From positions 1 through 54,456 of IMG/VR virus record IMGVR_UViG_3300044295_000287: DNA of 54,456 nucleotides; one strand, given 5' to 3'. The notes beneath the pieces are model-generated. The model saw only the letters and a program-made list of their open reading frames with translations. It did not search any database and was not told where the DNA came from. A program made the translations under genes and the position numbers. Of this stretch, positions 29,353 through 38,791 are shown in pieces (the stretch's first letter is position 1; every line of letters starts with the position of its first letter). Source of the DNA: a virus.

Positions 29353-31508
29353 TATACTAAGCTTCCATTCTTGGTTAGGCTGTTAATAGAGTATTTACCT
29401 ATTGCAAAATACGTGTTTCCGGTATTACCCGCAGCGTCAGTTGTGCCACCACTGTAACGAGTAGCAAATGCTCCGGCTGCGCCAAATTTATGTGCCACTG
29501 CTAACGATCCCGCCGCAATTTCACTGCTATCGGTTGCACGTATAGCGCCATTACTCACAAGTGCCGTATAATTTGTTTCCGTCACTGACTGCATCACACT
29601 TTCCTGGACACCTGGTGCATTTAAAAACGCTGCTTTACTGGTTATGCCTGTTGCTGCTGCTTCAACGCCGGTCCATGCTGCTGGATTATCCATTACTGCA
29701 TTACTGCCGCCATACTTTTGAAACAGGTCCTTACTGATAAAGTTTTGATCTACCAAAGTAGATGCACTCATTTGGTATTTGCCTATATTTCCCATGCCGC
29801 CTATTAGGTTATAGTTGCCGCCGCTTTCTGCTTGTCCAATAGTTGTCATAAATGCTTTGGTTTCGTCTTTGGTCAGCGTTCCCACTGCTCTACTGGGATC
29901 TGGCTGTTTATCAATAGCATTAGGCAAATTTGCTAGTGTGTTAGGTACGGGTGCAGTAATATTTGGCGCTGCATCCGTCTTGTCACTGACGTTAGGTGTA
30001 GCTACCGGCACACCAGTTCCACTTAAAATTGCATTACCATGGCTGTCAGTTAAAACACTGACTGGGGGCGCAGGCACACGCCCAGCTTGTGGTGGTAAAT
30101 TAGCTATAGCGTCATCAGCCATGTTTATAGCAGCGGCATTACGCACTTGATCTGCCTTAGCCGCATGACCTACGTCAGGTTCGTGTGTAGGAACTCTAGT
30201 TGATATACTGTTTATACGTTTGGCTACACTCTTGTAGCTGTCTAAATTACGTAAAGCATTAGGAAAGCCACTGCGTTTGATGTCATTAAGTGGCGTCACT
30301 GTTTTTGCACCGCCAGAGTTTAGCTTAATAGTAGGTCCACCATTAAGGAATAATGTACCATCTGACTTGATGCTAAAATTGCCGGTAGCGTCAAAGTTGC
30401 TGGCCGCACCACTTTTAAGGTTTAAAACTTTACAGGCATGGATAGTGGTATCTTCTACCGAGTTCAAATTAATATAATTACTTTGCAAGTCCATGCCACT
30501 TTCAGCCACAACTTTGAGCTTGTTGCCTGCATACATATTGATGTCACCGTCAGCATGAAGGTTAATATTAGTGGCTGCACGTAAGCTAAAATTACCGTTG
30601 CTGAATATTTCTATATCACCAACAGAATTTATTTCAACCCACGCTGTGCCTTTGCTGTTGCTGATGTACATAAAATCACCAGTGTCGTGCATTAAAATTT
30701 GATGCCCGCCCGCTGTACGTAATCTTGTAAAGTTATTGTCACCTACACTGTCACCATCATCCATTACGAAAGTATGACCACCGCGTCTTACTTTATAACC
30801 TTCTGTTTTGCCATCGTCAATTAATCTACCTGGTGTGCTAATACCAAATACTTGGCTAGGACTTTCGCGTTGACTTGACGTCAAAATTGCACCACGCAAA
30901 TAATCAAAGTCTAGACCCTGTTCCTGTAGAATCCGTTCCTGTGTTTGATGCATGGGTTTAGGGTTTTTAAACCACGCTGGATTGCCGTCTAATGTGGGAT
31001 TATTGTCATTGTATTCTACCACTGGCACACGATCAGGACGCTGATCCTGTGGTATAGTTGTACTGGGACCTGTTTTAAAGTCGCTGTTTATACTTGCGCC
31101 CAGACCCGGCACCATGTAATGACTGTGACCTTCAAAAATACAGCTGATCCAAAATGCTTTGTCTGACTGACCATCCGCAAACACTACCAGCACTTTTACG
31201 CCAATGTCTGGCGGTATAAACCACATACCGTAGGCATGTTTTGTATTTGTAAAATTGTCAGTACCATCATTATTAGGTGGTCTAGTAAAGCCTGCAAATG
31301 GACTAGCATATGAACAGCATACCCATTTAGTTTGATCTTCTTCGTCTGGGCTTAATAGTGGCAACCACACCCATAATCTTCCCATACGCTGTTGATCTGC
31401 ATTTTGTTTTACAATGCCAACATAGGGACCTGGACTTAAATTTTGACTGGCCGCGGCTGCTGATTGACTGTAACTAGCTGGTCTACTAAATTTTGCATTA
31501 TCTCTCAT
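29352..31508 (-). CDS. gp5: gp5-like baseplate spike with C-terminal lysozyme-like domain
   Basis: 718 aa. The N-terminal OB-fold (about residues 25-150; GPYVGIVKQNADQQRMGRLW, then GMWFIPPDIGVKVLVVFADG) is typical of gp5/VgrG spikes. Residues about 265-400 contain short repeats (WVEINSVGDIEIFSNGNFSL) expected of the triple beta-helix needle. After a Pro/Ala linker, residues about 550-718 form a lytic-transglycosylase/lysozyme-like domain (IGQAESGGNYN, then GNIGKYQMS) with the likely catalytic Glu in AESGG. T4 gp5 instead has its lysozyme between the OB-fold and the helix. The role is membrane puncture and local peptidoglycan cutting. It overlaps gp25 by one base. Confidence 0.88.
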   Translation of the reverse strand: MRDNAKFSRPASYSQSAAAASQNLSPGPYVGIVKQNADQQRMGRLWVWLPLLSPDEEDQTKWVCCSYASPFAGFTRPPNNDGTDNFTNTKHAYGMWFIPPDIGVKVLVVFADGQSDKAFWISCIFEGHSHYMVPGLGASINSDFKTGPSTTIPQDQRPDRVPVVEYNDNNPTLDGNPAWFKNPKPMHQTQERILQEQGLDFDYLRGAILTSSQRESPSQVFGISTPGRLIDDGKTEGYKVRRGGHTFVMDDGDSVGDNNFTRLRTAGGHQILMHDTGDFMYISNSKGTAWVEINSVGDIEIFSNGNFSLRAATNINLHADGDINMYAGNKLKVVAESGMDLQSNYINLNSVEDTTIHACKVLNLKSGAASNFDATGNFSIKSDGTLFLNGGPTIKLNSGGAKTVTPLNDIKRSGFPNALRNLDSYKSVAKRINSISTRVPTHEPDVGHAAKADQVRNAAAINMADDAIANLPPQAGRVPAPPVSVLTDSHGNAILSGTGVPVATPNVSDKTDAAPNITAPVPNTLANLPNAIDKQPDPSRAVGTLTKDETKAFMTTIGQAESGGNYNLIGGMGNIGKYQMSASTLVDQNFISKDLFQKYGGSNAVMDNPAAWTGVEAAATGITSKAAFLNAPGVQESVMQSVTETNYTALVSNGAIRATDSSEIAAGSLAVAHKFGAAGAFATRYSGGTTDAAGNTGNTYFAIGKYSINSLTKNGSLV

Positions 31509-31511
31509 TGT

Positions 31512-34500
31512 TTACCAATCACCTTCCTGGATTGGGCTCTCATTACCCACTCGTGATTTCTTCAAATTTTCTAATTCCTGTATGTTCAGTGTTTGCGCCT
31601 TGGCAATCACAGCATTTCTATCTGCTTGTTGTGCAGCTTCATAAACTTTGTTAACGCCAACTACATTGCCCTTGTCATCATAGACTGCGGTAGTTGTAGT
31701 TGAGCCGCCGCCCGTAACCGTTTCCGTAACTGTGGATGTTACCGTAGTTACTGTTCCGTCTCCAGATATTGTAGTTGTTGCAGTACCGCTAGCTGTGCTA
31801 ACTTGTGATACACTGGGCAGTGGTGGTACTTGTGGTAACGGATTAGGTGTTGGAAGCAGATCTGGGCTAGGTAGTTGGGCATCACTTGCTGCCTCTGTAT
31901 TACTATTAGTTTGACTAATTGAGCTTACCGGTGCAGGTGGACCCATAAGTTCACCTGTAGTCCCGTCCCTGTTAGGATCAGGAGCACCTTGATTATCTTT
32001 TTCTAAGGTTTGTGGATCGTTGTAGACCCGTACCGTTTGTAACTTTTGTTTGAATTGTCCACCTTGAAACGTGTGATCAATTGTCAGAATTTTGTATATA
32101 CCAGTAAAGAAGCTACTATCTTTACTACTTTTCCGTAGATCCCCATCTTCAAATTTGTATAGTCCTGTTGTGGTATCAATATCTAAGGGTAGTCTAAATT
32201 CCACTTTAACGAATAGATCGCCATCATTAATTACCAAACTACCATTGTCAAATACTCGCACATCTGTTTTGTCTAGATAATCATCTTTTCTGTCGGGATT
32301 TAACGTAAATTCTTCTGTCTGTATATAACAGGGGTCACCAACAATATCAAAATCTAAAGTCAACATATCAGCCTGCGACTTACCATACAAATTTCCAAAT
32401 AGATCGTTTGCTCTGATAGCTTCAACACTTTCCTGTGTAAGCTTATTGTTACCCATAATATTAGGAACGAACTGCAAAGACGCCGGTAAAGTTTTTGAAT
32501 GTTTAGCGATAATGGTTGCATTTGGTGCAGAGTCTCCGCCCACTTTGGGGGGATCTGTTTTGGCTTGATCTATTGTTGCCTGTTGGAACCGCTGTGACCT
32601 AGCCGACATCGCAGTATAAAATAGGGCATCAAAACTAACCTTTAAGTCTAAAATATCAGTATTTTTTCCAGTGAAATAATAATTGTATTGTTTAACACAA
32701 TCTATATCCCTAGGGCGTGTTCCTTTTTTAATATCCGGAAAACGCAATCCTTTGACCTTGTAGGTTTTGATAAAGAACGTAATTATTTTAGTGTAGTCAT
32801 TACGCACAGGATCAAACTTACCCAGCTCCACTTTTGGAATAATTTTAAAGTGGTTGTAGGGTTCAAACTCTCTTTCAACTTTTGCTTTCTTTTCAGCATC
32901 ATCGCCGGCTCCTGCTTCGTCAAGTTTTAATTGCAACTGATCTTGTATATAAGACGATGCTTTCATTATAGTGTTAATAACTTCTATTACACTAGTGCCT
33001 TGCTGAAACGAAATAAATTGATCAGAGTCTACAGAGGTGTCTATACTAGATGCGGCAGTATTAAATGAATCGGGGGTTGGTGTTTGGGTTTGCGGTTCCG
33101 AGTTCGTATTGGTGACACCCGAAGAAAATAATGATCCTTCGTGTTCTCTTCTACGAACCAGTGCTGGCAATATTTTTCCATTAGCAGTTCTTATACCTTT
33201 TTGTGCAATAATTTGTCCAGCACTTGTGAAGTCTCCCTTGTTAATGGCATCAACGATTCCATTATTTACCAAGCTTTCGGTACTACCAGTGTTGTAGGCA
33301 TAACTAATTAATGCTGCTTTTTGGTTATCATTCAGCTTGGCCCACGCAGCACTTCCCAAAGGCCCCGCGGCTCTTGATGAATATCTAGGAAGATCCAACT
33401 CTAGCAAAGCACCCGCTTGATTCTTTGTTAATACAGTGTCTATGCCTCTATTACCAACAATTTTAATCTGCTCAGCACCTGCTTGAATAAATCCCTGATC
33501 ATATTCATTTTTTTGAATTTGATGACCATAGCCTATGGATACTAGGACATTTTGGCCGGCAGGATCCCAATACGCTTTGCCGCCTTTAGGTAATCCTTCT
33601 TCCTTCTGTAGCATTTCTCTAGCCACTGCTACGTAAGAGCCCCCTGCGGGCGGCGTATTAGATCCTCCCGCAGAAGCTGCACGTCTAGGTGCGCGTATCA
33701 CTCCCGTGGCTGCTCCGCCGGCATTGGATTGAAAACCTACAATTTGTCCTGTAGCAGGTGCAGGTGGATATGTTGGGGTGGCCGTTTCGGCCGTAGCTTT
33801 AACCGGCGCATCTGCTTTGGGTGATTTTCTGCTGTGATCAGTTAGAAGTTTAGTATTAATTGTACTTTGGCCTATCTCTGGATCAAAGCTAAATTTATAT
33901 AATATTGGTGCACCGTTGCCGTCTAACAGGTTATATTCTTTCGCAATGAATTTTTGGTATGTGTTTAAGGCAACACCCAGACCGCCCGCATTTACTTCTG
34001 TAGCATAAATGGCTGAATTACTTGATTGTTCCTTCCACTTTTCTTCCGCGTTCTTTTCCAAGGTAGCATCATCTATTGCTGGCACCGGGCGCGGGTAGTT
34101 ACTCTTTTTAAGTTCTTCAATCACAATAGTGCCTGTGGGCTTGTCAATTTCAGCCGATAGTTTAGGATTTTTCTTTTTCCATTCCTCTAATTTTTTCTGT
34201 TGTGTTTCTTGAGCTGTTTTATAATCATCTTTATATCTTTTCTTAAACTGCTCGCGTACATTATCTTGAATTCCACCTTTCTCTGTACTTGTTATTTGTT
34301 TTAGTAATTTCTCTGTTTCAATGTCTTCTTGGTCCGAAGTAAAAAAGGATTCAACTGTGCCCTTTGATTTTATATTTGTTAGCGACGGTAAATTTAGATT
34401 CAATTCATTAAATGCAGAATGATTATAAGGTACTGCTGAAAATTTATACAATGTGCCCTTTGCATCGAAGCTCATGTCCATAGACAATAATCTAATAGCT

Positions 34501-35588
34501 ATGTTTTTTGTTGCTTTTTCTATCAACTTTGGTTCATGTGAGTCTTGATTGTATCCAAAAAAGTCAATTTGCAACATGTATGGCACTGCTATATAATTTT
34601 CTATAGGCTTTTTTTCACCACTTATGTCCACATAATCGTCACAAGTTTTAATTAATCGATCTAGTAAACTTATACCATAAGGTTCAATTATTGTAAAATC
34701 TAATGTAATTGCATTACTACCTTTGGTTCTGGAATTAAAACCCATAACCGTAGAAAAATGCAGATTGTCAAAATAGAAATCTTCAGTCCAGTAAGGATTT
34801 CTTGCAAAGGTTTGATCATTATGCCTGCCTGCAGATGCAATTAAAACTCTGTTTCTATCTACAACATATTTGCCAGTCTTTTGCATTTCATCATACGCAT
34901 CTATGGGTAAAATATGCAAGCTAATATTGTATGTGTAGGTAGAGTAGCCGTGTAACAAGTTTGGTATAGGATTAATAGTTACCGTATCTGATTTTTCTTT
35001 GGTGCCTGCAGAACTAGCTGTTATATTGTCACTGACAGGTTCGGATAACTGTTTTACTTCGTCATTGGATTTATCAGTGTCAGCTTGATTGGCCTGTTCC
35101 TCTTCCGGCGTTATCTCATTGCCATTAGCATCAAAAGTGGTTATCCGTGCTGGAACTTCATCTTGGGGTTGCTTATTAGCTGAGTTTAAATTGTTTTTTT
35201 CTTCTTCGTTTAGTGACCCAGACGCAGCAGGCTGCGGAGCGTCTGCTACACTTTGTTTAGGTGTCTCTGTGGCAGTCTCTGCTGGTGGAGGTGTGTAGTT
35301 AGCTTTGGCTTGATTAAAATCTTGCTGGGCCGCTGCCACAGATGCTTGTGATTCCTGTACCGTGGCTTTGCGTGTGTCGACATTTTGTTGAAGCTTGAGC
35401 TGTAATTCCGGTGTTAACGGCTGGTTGGTTAATGGATCAACACCTTGAGAAATTGCTGTGTTTAATCTCTTTTCTGCTTGTTGGAGGAATTTTTGATCTC
35501 CATTTAATATACTCTGTTGTTCATTAAGCGCCGCTTGAGCAGTATTGTACTTGGCACTTTGCTCCGCTTTGGTTCTATCCACGGTCAT
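31512..35588 (-). CDS. Large baseplate hub-type protein with internal GH24 lysozyme
   Basis: 1358 aa. Residues 1-190 are a charged, coiled-coil-like Gln/Ala/Glu region. Residues about 205-400 (NLLHGYSTYTYNISLHILPI, then VPYMLQIDFFGYNQD) look like a hub beta domain. Residues about 652-820 are a GH24 (T4 lysozyme-like) muramidase: MLQKEEG with the catalytic Glu, YWDPAG with the Asp, SIGYGH in place of T4's TIGIGH, and a C-terminal PALVRRREHEGSLF. The C-terminal half resumes a structural domain (KIITFFIKTYKVKGLRFPDI, ADMLTLDFDIVGDPCYIQTE). Position between gp53-like and gp5-like genes fits a hub protein (gp27-type role) carrying the cell-wall enzyme. The role is inferred; the GH24 domain is read directly. 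Confidence 0.82.
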   Translation of the reverse strand: MTVDRTKAEQSAKYNTAQAALNEQQSILNGDQKFLQQAEKRLNTAISQGVDPLTNQPLTPELQLKLQQNVDTRKATVQESQASVAAAQQDFNQAKANYTPPPAETATETPKQSVADAPQPAASGSLNEEEKNNLNSANKQPQDEVPARITTFDANGNEITPEEEQANQADTDKSNDEVKQLSEPVSDNITASSAGTKEKSDTVTINPIPNLLHGYSTYTYNISLHILPIDAYDEMQKTGKYVVDRNRVLIASAGRHNDQTFARNPYWTEDFYFDNLHFSTVMGFNSRTKGSNAITLDFTIIEPYGISLLDRLIKTCDDYVDISGEKKPIENYIAVPYMLQIDFFGYNQDSHEPKLIEKATKNIAIRLLSMDMSFDAKGTLYKFSAVPYNHSAFNELNLNLPSLTNIKSKGTVESFFTSDQEDIETEKLLKQITSTEKGGIQDNVREQFKKRYKDDYKTAQETQQKKLEEWKKKNPKLSAEIDKPTGTIVIEELKKSNYPRPVPAIDDATLEKNAEEKWKEQSSNSAIYATEVNAGGLGVALNTYQKFIAKEYNLLDGNGAPILYKFSFDPEIGQSTINTKLLTDHSRKSPKADAPVKATAETATPTYPPAPATGQIVGFQSNAGGAATGVIRAPRRAASAGGSNTPPAGGSYVAVAREMLQKEEGLPKGGKAYWDPAGQNVLVSIGYGHQIQKNEYDQGFIQAGAEQIKIVGNRGIDTVLTKNQAGALLELDLPRYSSRAAGPLGSAAWAKLNDNQKAALISYAYNTGSTESLVNNGIVDAINKGDFTSAGQIIAQKGIRTANGKILPALVRRREHEGSLFSSGVTNTNSEPQTQTPTPDSFNTAASSIDTSVDSDQFISFQQGTSVIEVINTIMKASSYIQDQLQLKLDEAGAGDDAEKKAKVEREFEPYNHFKIIPKVELGKFDPVRNDYTKIITFFIKTYKVKGLRFPDIKKGTRPRDIDCVKQYNYYFTGKNTDILDLKVSFDALFYTAMSARSQRFQQATIDQAKTDPPKVGGDSAPNATIIAKHSKTLPASLQFVPNIMGNNKLTQESVEAIRANDLFGNLYGKSQADMLTLDFDIVGDPCYIQTEEFTLNPDRKDDYLDKTDVRVFDNGSLVINDGDLFVKVEFRLPLDIDTTTGLYKFEDGDLRKSSKDSSFFTGIYKILTIDHTFQGGQFKQKLQTVRVYNDPQTLEKDNQGAPDPNRDGTTGELMGPPAPVSSISQTNSNTEAASDAQLPSPDLLPTPNPLPQVPPLPSVSQVSTASGTATTTISGDGTVTTVTSTVTETVTGGGSTTTTAVYDDKGNVVGVNKVYEAAQQADRNAVIAKAQTLNIQELENLKKSRVGNESPIQEGDW

Positions 35589-35589
35589 A

Positions 35590-35889
35590 TTACAATCCCA
35601 GTGCTGTAGTTAAAGTTTCTTTCTTGGGCACATAAATTTTACGTCCAGGTACAAAATCAAACACAGGATTTTTTATATTGTTGGGATTTCTTACTGCAAA
35701 TACCCACCACAAACGTGAATCCTGATACAGGTCAAATGCCAACAAATCTGGTCTATTCCTATATGATTCAGTTAAAGTGATAATTTGATCATCAGGCTGT
35801 GCTGGAAAGGATCTGTAATTTAATACGTCTAAGTATCCACCATATGTACCAGTAGAATAATAGGGACTTGCTTTTGAATATGTGGCCAT
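35590..35889 (-). CDS. gp53: gp53-like baseplate wedge protein (LysM-like)
   Basis: 99 aa. The core DLYQDSRLWWVFAVRNPNNI followed by PVFDFVPGRKIYVPKKE is the gp53/LysM-like fold signature (residue pair WW, then a Gly-hydrophobic-Ile-Tyr-Val-Pro strand). gp53 clamps neighbouring wedges together when they join the hub. It is shorter than T4 gp53 (196 aa) but similar to small versions in large myoviruses. The ATG shares one base with the stop of the upstream gp48/54-like gene (TAATG-type coupling). Confidence 0.75.
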   Translation of the reverse strand: MATYSKASPYYSTGTYGGYLDVLNYRSFPAQPDDQIITLTESYRNRPDLLAFDLYQDSRLWWVFAVRNPNNIKNPVFDFVPGRKIYVPKKETLTTALGL

Positions 35890-36800
35890 TAGATGAATCC
35901 CCCTTTAATCAATTCGCCGCTTGCAAACTTTTCGTAACTCCAAGTGCTCATTTGTTTTCTACTGTATACCGGTGCGACGGTCCAAGAAAAGCTTTCTACT
36001 ATTGTAGGTACTCTGGCTATGGGCTTGCCGTCTCGTAATACTGGCATATAATCTACATCGGGCGATAAAGAGTACTGAACGTTCTTTACTATAACTGGCA
36101 CACGATTCCATTGATATTCACCATGTCCATATAGATGCATAATAGGTGGCGGATTTCCTACATTGCTGCTTTCACCAAAAAACATTTTTGTTATTAACTT
36201 GCTAAAGGTCATAACTGCCAGCAGATATTCTGCTTCGGCTTGATTTTGGGCAGTAAATGTTCCCTGTATTTGTATGTCCTGTACTTCGCTACTGTTATAG
36301 AATTGTGCCGCATAGTTGCTGTGTGTTAGCTTCTGAGCTTGCCAATCCGCAGCATAGGTAACTGTGATGTTAGGAGTATATGGAAAAATTACACCGCGGA
36401 AAACTTGACTGCCATCATCCTGTCCACCGCCCAGGGGTTTTAATAGATCCAGTTGATACAATTCTCCCGCTAGCCCATCTGGCAATAATAAACGAACACG
36501 CCAGTCTTTATCATAGGATAACCCCTGGTCTAAGATTGGTGTGGCGACATCTGCTATGTTTACGTTTTGTTTTTTATTTGGCGATTTGCCACCCGACAAT
36601 ATACCTATACCAGCCAGTCTACCCAAACTACCCAGTAGACCATTTTGATCGCCCATTAAATTACGTGCACCACTAGCGAAGTTTTTCAGCGTATTTGAAA
36701 TTCCACTGGTACTAAACGCGCCAGGTTGATCCGTTGCTGGTTGTGTTGTTGGCAACGGATTGCCGTCGTCATCGTTTGTAATTGTAAAGTTTTCTGGCAT
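35889..36800 (-). CDS. Baseplate tail-tube cap/initiator, gp48/gp54-like
   Basis: 303 aa. The conserved block FPYTPNITVTYAADWQAQKL, HSNYAAQFYNSSEVQDIQIQ, AEAEYLLAVMTFSKLITKMF and VPVIVKNVQYSLSPDVDYMP is the signature of the gp48/gp54 tail-tube junction proteins. These sit on the hub and seed polymerisation of the tail tube. A low-complexity Gly/Ser region (residues 25-85) precedes it. I cannot decide between gp48 and gp54, since only one copy is in the window. It is the first gene of the minus-strand late module, with a late-type promoter upstream. Confidence 0.75.
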   Translation of the reverse strand: MPENFTITNDDDGNPLPTTQPATDQPGAFSTSGISNTLKNFASGARNLMGDQNGLLGSLGRLAGIGILSGGKSPNKKQNVNIADVATPILDQGLSYDKDWRVRLLLPDGLAGELYQLDLLKPLGGGQDDGSQVFRGVIFPYTPNITVTYAADWQAQKLTHSNYAAQFYNSSEVQDIQIQGTFTAQNQAEAEYLLAVMTFSKLITKMFFGESSNVGNPPPIMHLYGHGEYQWNRVPVIVKNVQYSLSPDVDYMPVLRDGKPIARVPTIVESFSWTVAPVYSRKQMSTWSYEKFASGELIKGGFI

Positions 36801-36826
36801 AAATTGTAGTAAACCCTTGTTTTATA

Positions 36827-36834
36827 TATTTATT
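36827..36834 (-). promoter_or_regulatory. Late-type promoter for the minus-strand tail module
   Basis: The minus strand reads AATAAATA followed by TATATAAAAC in the 82-bp divergent gap between this module and gp55. RNA would start near 36821, giving a leader of about 21 nt before the ATG at 36800. Confidence 0.45.
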
Positions 36835-36882
36835 TTTGCTAAAATGTGCTAGTATTAAGTACATATAAGGAGAACCTATTGA

Positions 36883-37734
36883 ATGGCCCGCGTAAATTAC
36901 CTCAACAACAGAGATTTATTAGCAGAAATACACAAAAGTAAGACATCATACTGTAGTTATAAGACGGAACGAGATGTTGATTATGACATGATACTTAAAA
37001 ATGTTGACCAAATCGTACCCAAAAACATTAAAAAAGCCAAAAAAGCTAGAGCAGAACGACTTTGTAAACTAGCACACGAACAAGCAGTAAAAATCGACCC
37101 CACAGCGAAACTAGACAAAAACAAAATAAAACCCAAAGATATTACTGATACCGAACTGGTGTTTAGAATAATGACCTGGGAACATATACCTGTAGATAAA
37201 GTAAAAATGGCTGCTATGGATGCAGAAGAACCCGACGATCACACAGAATACGATGGCGACGTTGAACCCGTTACTCAATATATTAAAGTAAACTTCCCTC
37301 CCTTCCAACACTATAGAATAGATAAAAACGGTATTCCCAAATGTGTGGCAAAAAGTCACTGGACCGGTACGCTGAGTCGTGGACAATTTTGCAAAGATCA
37401 TGGTAAAATGACCAATAAGCTAGCTCTGATGTTCATGAAGTTGTGTGAGCGTTACGGCACTCGTAGCAATTGGCGAGGATATACGTACAATGACGAAATG
37501 CGCAGCCAAGCATTATTGCAGTTAAGCCAAATAGGTTTACAGTTTGATGAAAGCAAAAGTAACAATCCATTCGCTTACTATACCGCAGTTATCACTAACT
37601 CATTTACTCGTGTATTAAATGTAGAAAAACGCAATCAAAACTTGCGTGACGATATTTTGGAGATGAATAACTTTGCACCAAGCTATACAAGGCAAATGAA
37701 TTGGCACGGCGGGTCTGGCAATATAGATGACTGA
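36883..37734 (+). CDS. gp55: Late-transcription sigma factor gp55
   Basis: 283 aa (T4 gp55 is 185 aa). The sigma region-2-like block is clear: YNDEMRSQALLQLSQIGLQF, then SKSNNPFAYYTAVITNSFTR and VLNVEKRNQNLRDDILE. gp55 binds host RNA polymerase core and directs it to TATAAATA late promoters, several of which occur here. An N-terminal region of about 90 residues rich in Lys is extra relative to T4. AAGGAGA lies 9 nt before the ATG. It is the first gene on the plus side of the divergent gap and is probably expressed before the late genes. Confidence 0.88.
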   Translation: MARVNYLNNRDLLAEIHKSKTSYCSYKTERDVDYDMILKNVDQIVPKNIKKAKKARAERLCKLAHEQAVKIDPTAKLDKNKIKPKDITDTELVFRIMTWEHIPVDKVKMAAMDAEEPDDHTEYDGDVEPVTQYIKVNFPPFQHYRIDKNGIPKCVAKSHWTGTLSRGQFCKDHGKMTNKLALMFMKLCERYGTRSNWRGYTYNDEMRSQALLQLSQIGLQFDESKSNNPFAYYTAVITNSFTRVLNVEKRNQNLRDDILEMNNFAPSYTRQMNWHGGSGNIDD

Positions 37735-37739
37735 AAAAC

Positions 37740-37769
37740 TTGATCTTGTACTACTGAGATCTATATAAT
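37740..37769 (+). promoter_or_regulatory. Candidate sigma70-like early promoter for gp47/gp46
   Basis: TTGATC (37740-37745) and TATAAT (37764-37769) are separated by 18 bp. RNA would start near 37776, almost at the gp47 ATG (37778), which is oddly close; the mRNA would be nearly leaderless. Candidate only. Confidence 0.35.
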
Positions 37770-37777
37770 ACGTAGGT

Positions 37778-38791
37778 ATGAATTTATTTAAACGTGCTAT
37801 TGTTTTTACAGATCTGCATCTTGGCTTAAAATCTAACAGTAAACTTCACAATGAAGATTGCCTAGCATTTATAAACTGGGCCTGCGAGCTGGGGCGCCAA
37901 AACGATTGTGATACTTGTTTATTCCTGGGCGATTACCACAATAATCGCGCCAGTATCAATATCATGACTCTTAATTATAGCTTACGCTGTTTAGAGTTAA
38001 TGAGCCAAAGTTTTAATCGTGTGTTTTTTATTCCTGGCAACCACGATCTCTACTATAGAGACAAGCGCGACATTCAAAGTGTTGAGTGGGCTAGACATAT
38101 TGACAATATCACTATCGTAAATGACTTCTTTAAGGAAGGCGACGTCAGTATTGTACCTTGGCTAGTGGGTGATGACCACAAACGACTGCAGAAGATTAAT
38201 GCTCAGTATATGTTTGGTCACTTTGAGCTGCCACACTTTTACATGAATGCAATGGTACAGATGCCAGAGCATGGTGAAATACGCCGTGAACACCTTGGGC
38301 ATATAGGGCACGTATTCAGCGGGCATTTCCATAAACGACAATCAGAACGCAACATTACGTATATTGGTAATTGCTTCCCACATAATTACGCCGATGCAGG
38401 CGATGCTGAACGTGGTGTCATGATACTGCCCTGGGGCGAAGATCCAGTATTTCATAGTTGGCCCGATCAACCCACTTATTTGGTGGCTAAACTCAGTGAT
38501 ATCGTAGCTGATCCCAGTGCGATACTCAAACCACGGCAGCATGTGCGTATCAATTTAGACGTTGATCTCAGCTATGAAGAAGCTAACTATCTCAAAGAAA
38601 CATTTGTGGATCAGTTTCAACTGCGTGAGATTACATTAATCCCGCCTAAGAAAACAGAATTATCAGACATGACTGGCGCTGCCGAGATCACGTTTGAAAG
38701 TGTGGATCAAATTGTCACAAATCAAATTACTAGTATTGAAAGCGAACACTTTGATAAAAAGATACTGCTAGATATCTATAGGAACCTATAA
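37778..38791 (+). CDS. gp47: Recombination nuclease subunit gp47 (SbcD/Mre11-like phosphoesterase)
   Basis: 337 aa (T4 gp47 is 339 aa). All metallophosphoesterase motifs are present: FTDLHLG (Asp12, His14), GDYHNNR (Asp52), GNHD (87-90), GHFEL (His148) and GHFHKR (His183, His185). These bind the two metal ions. With gp46 it forms the Mre11/Rad50-like complex that resects DNA ends for recombination-dependent replication and degrades host DNA. The stop overlaps the gp46 ATG (TAATG), so the two are translationally coupled. The partner gp46 is split by an intein. Confidence 0.95.
   Translation: MNLFKRAIVFTDLHLGLKSNSKLHNEDCLAFINWACELGRQNDCDTCLFLGDYHNNRASINIMTLNYSLRCLELMSQSFNRVFFIPGNHDLYYRDKRDIQSVEWARHIDNITIVNDFFKEGDVSIVPWLVGDDHKRLQKINAQYMFGHFELPHFYMNAMVQMPEHGEIRREHLGHIGHVFSGHFHKRQSERNITYIGNCFPHNYADAGDAERGVMILPWGEDPVFHSWPDQPTYLVAKLSDIVADPSAILKPRQHVRINLDVDLSYEEANYLKETFVDQFQLREITLIPPKKTELSDMTGAAEITFESVDQIVTNQITSIESEHFDKKILLDIYRNL

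Noticed and set aside
36836-36855. Sigma70 promoter for gp55 (TTGCTA and TAGTAT)
   Set aside because: The two boxes are only 8 bp apart, too close for a normal promoter.
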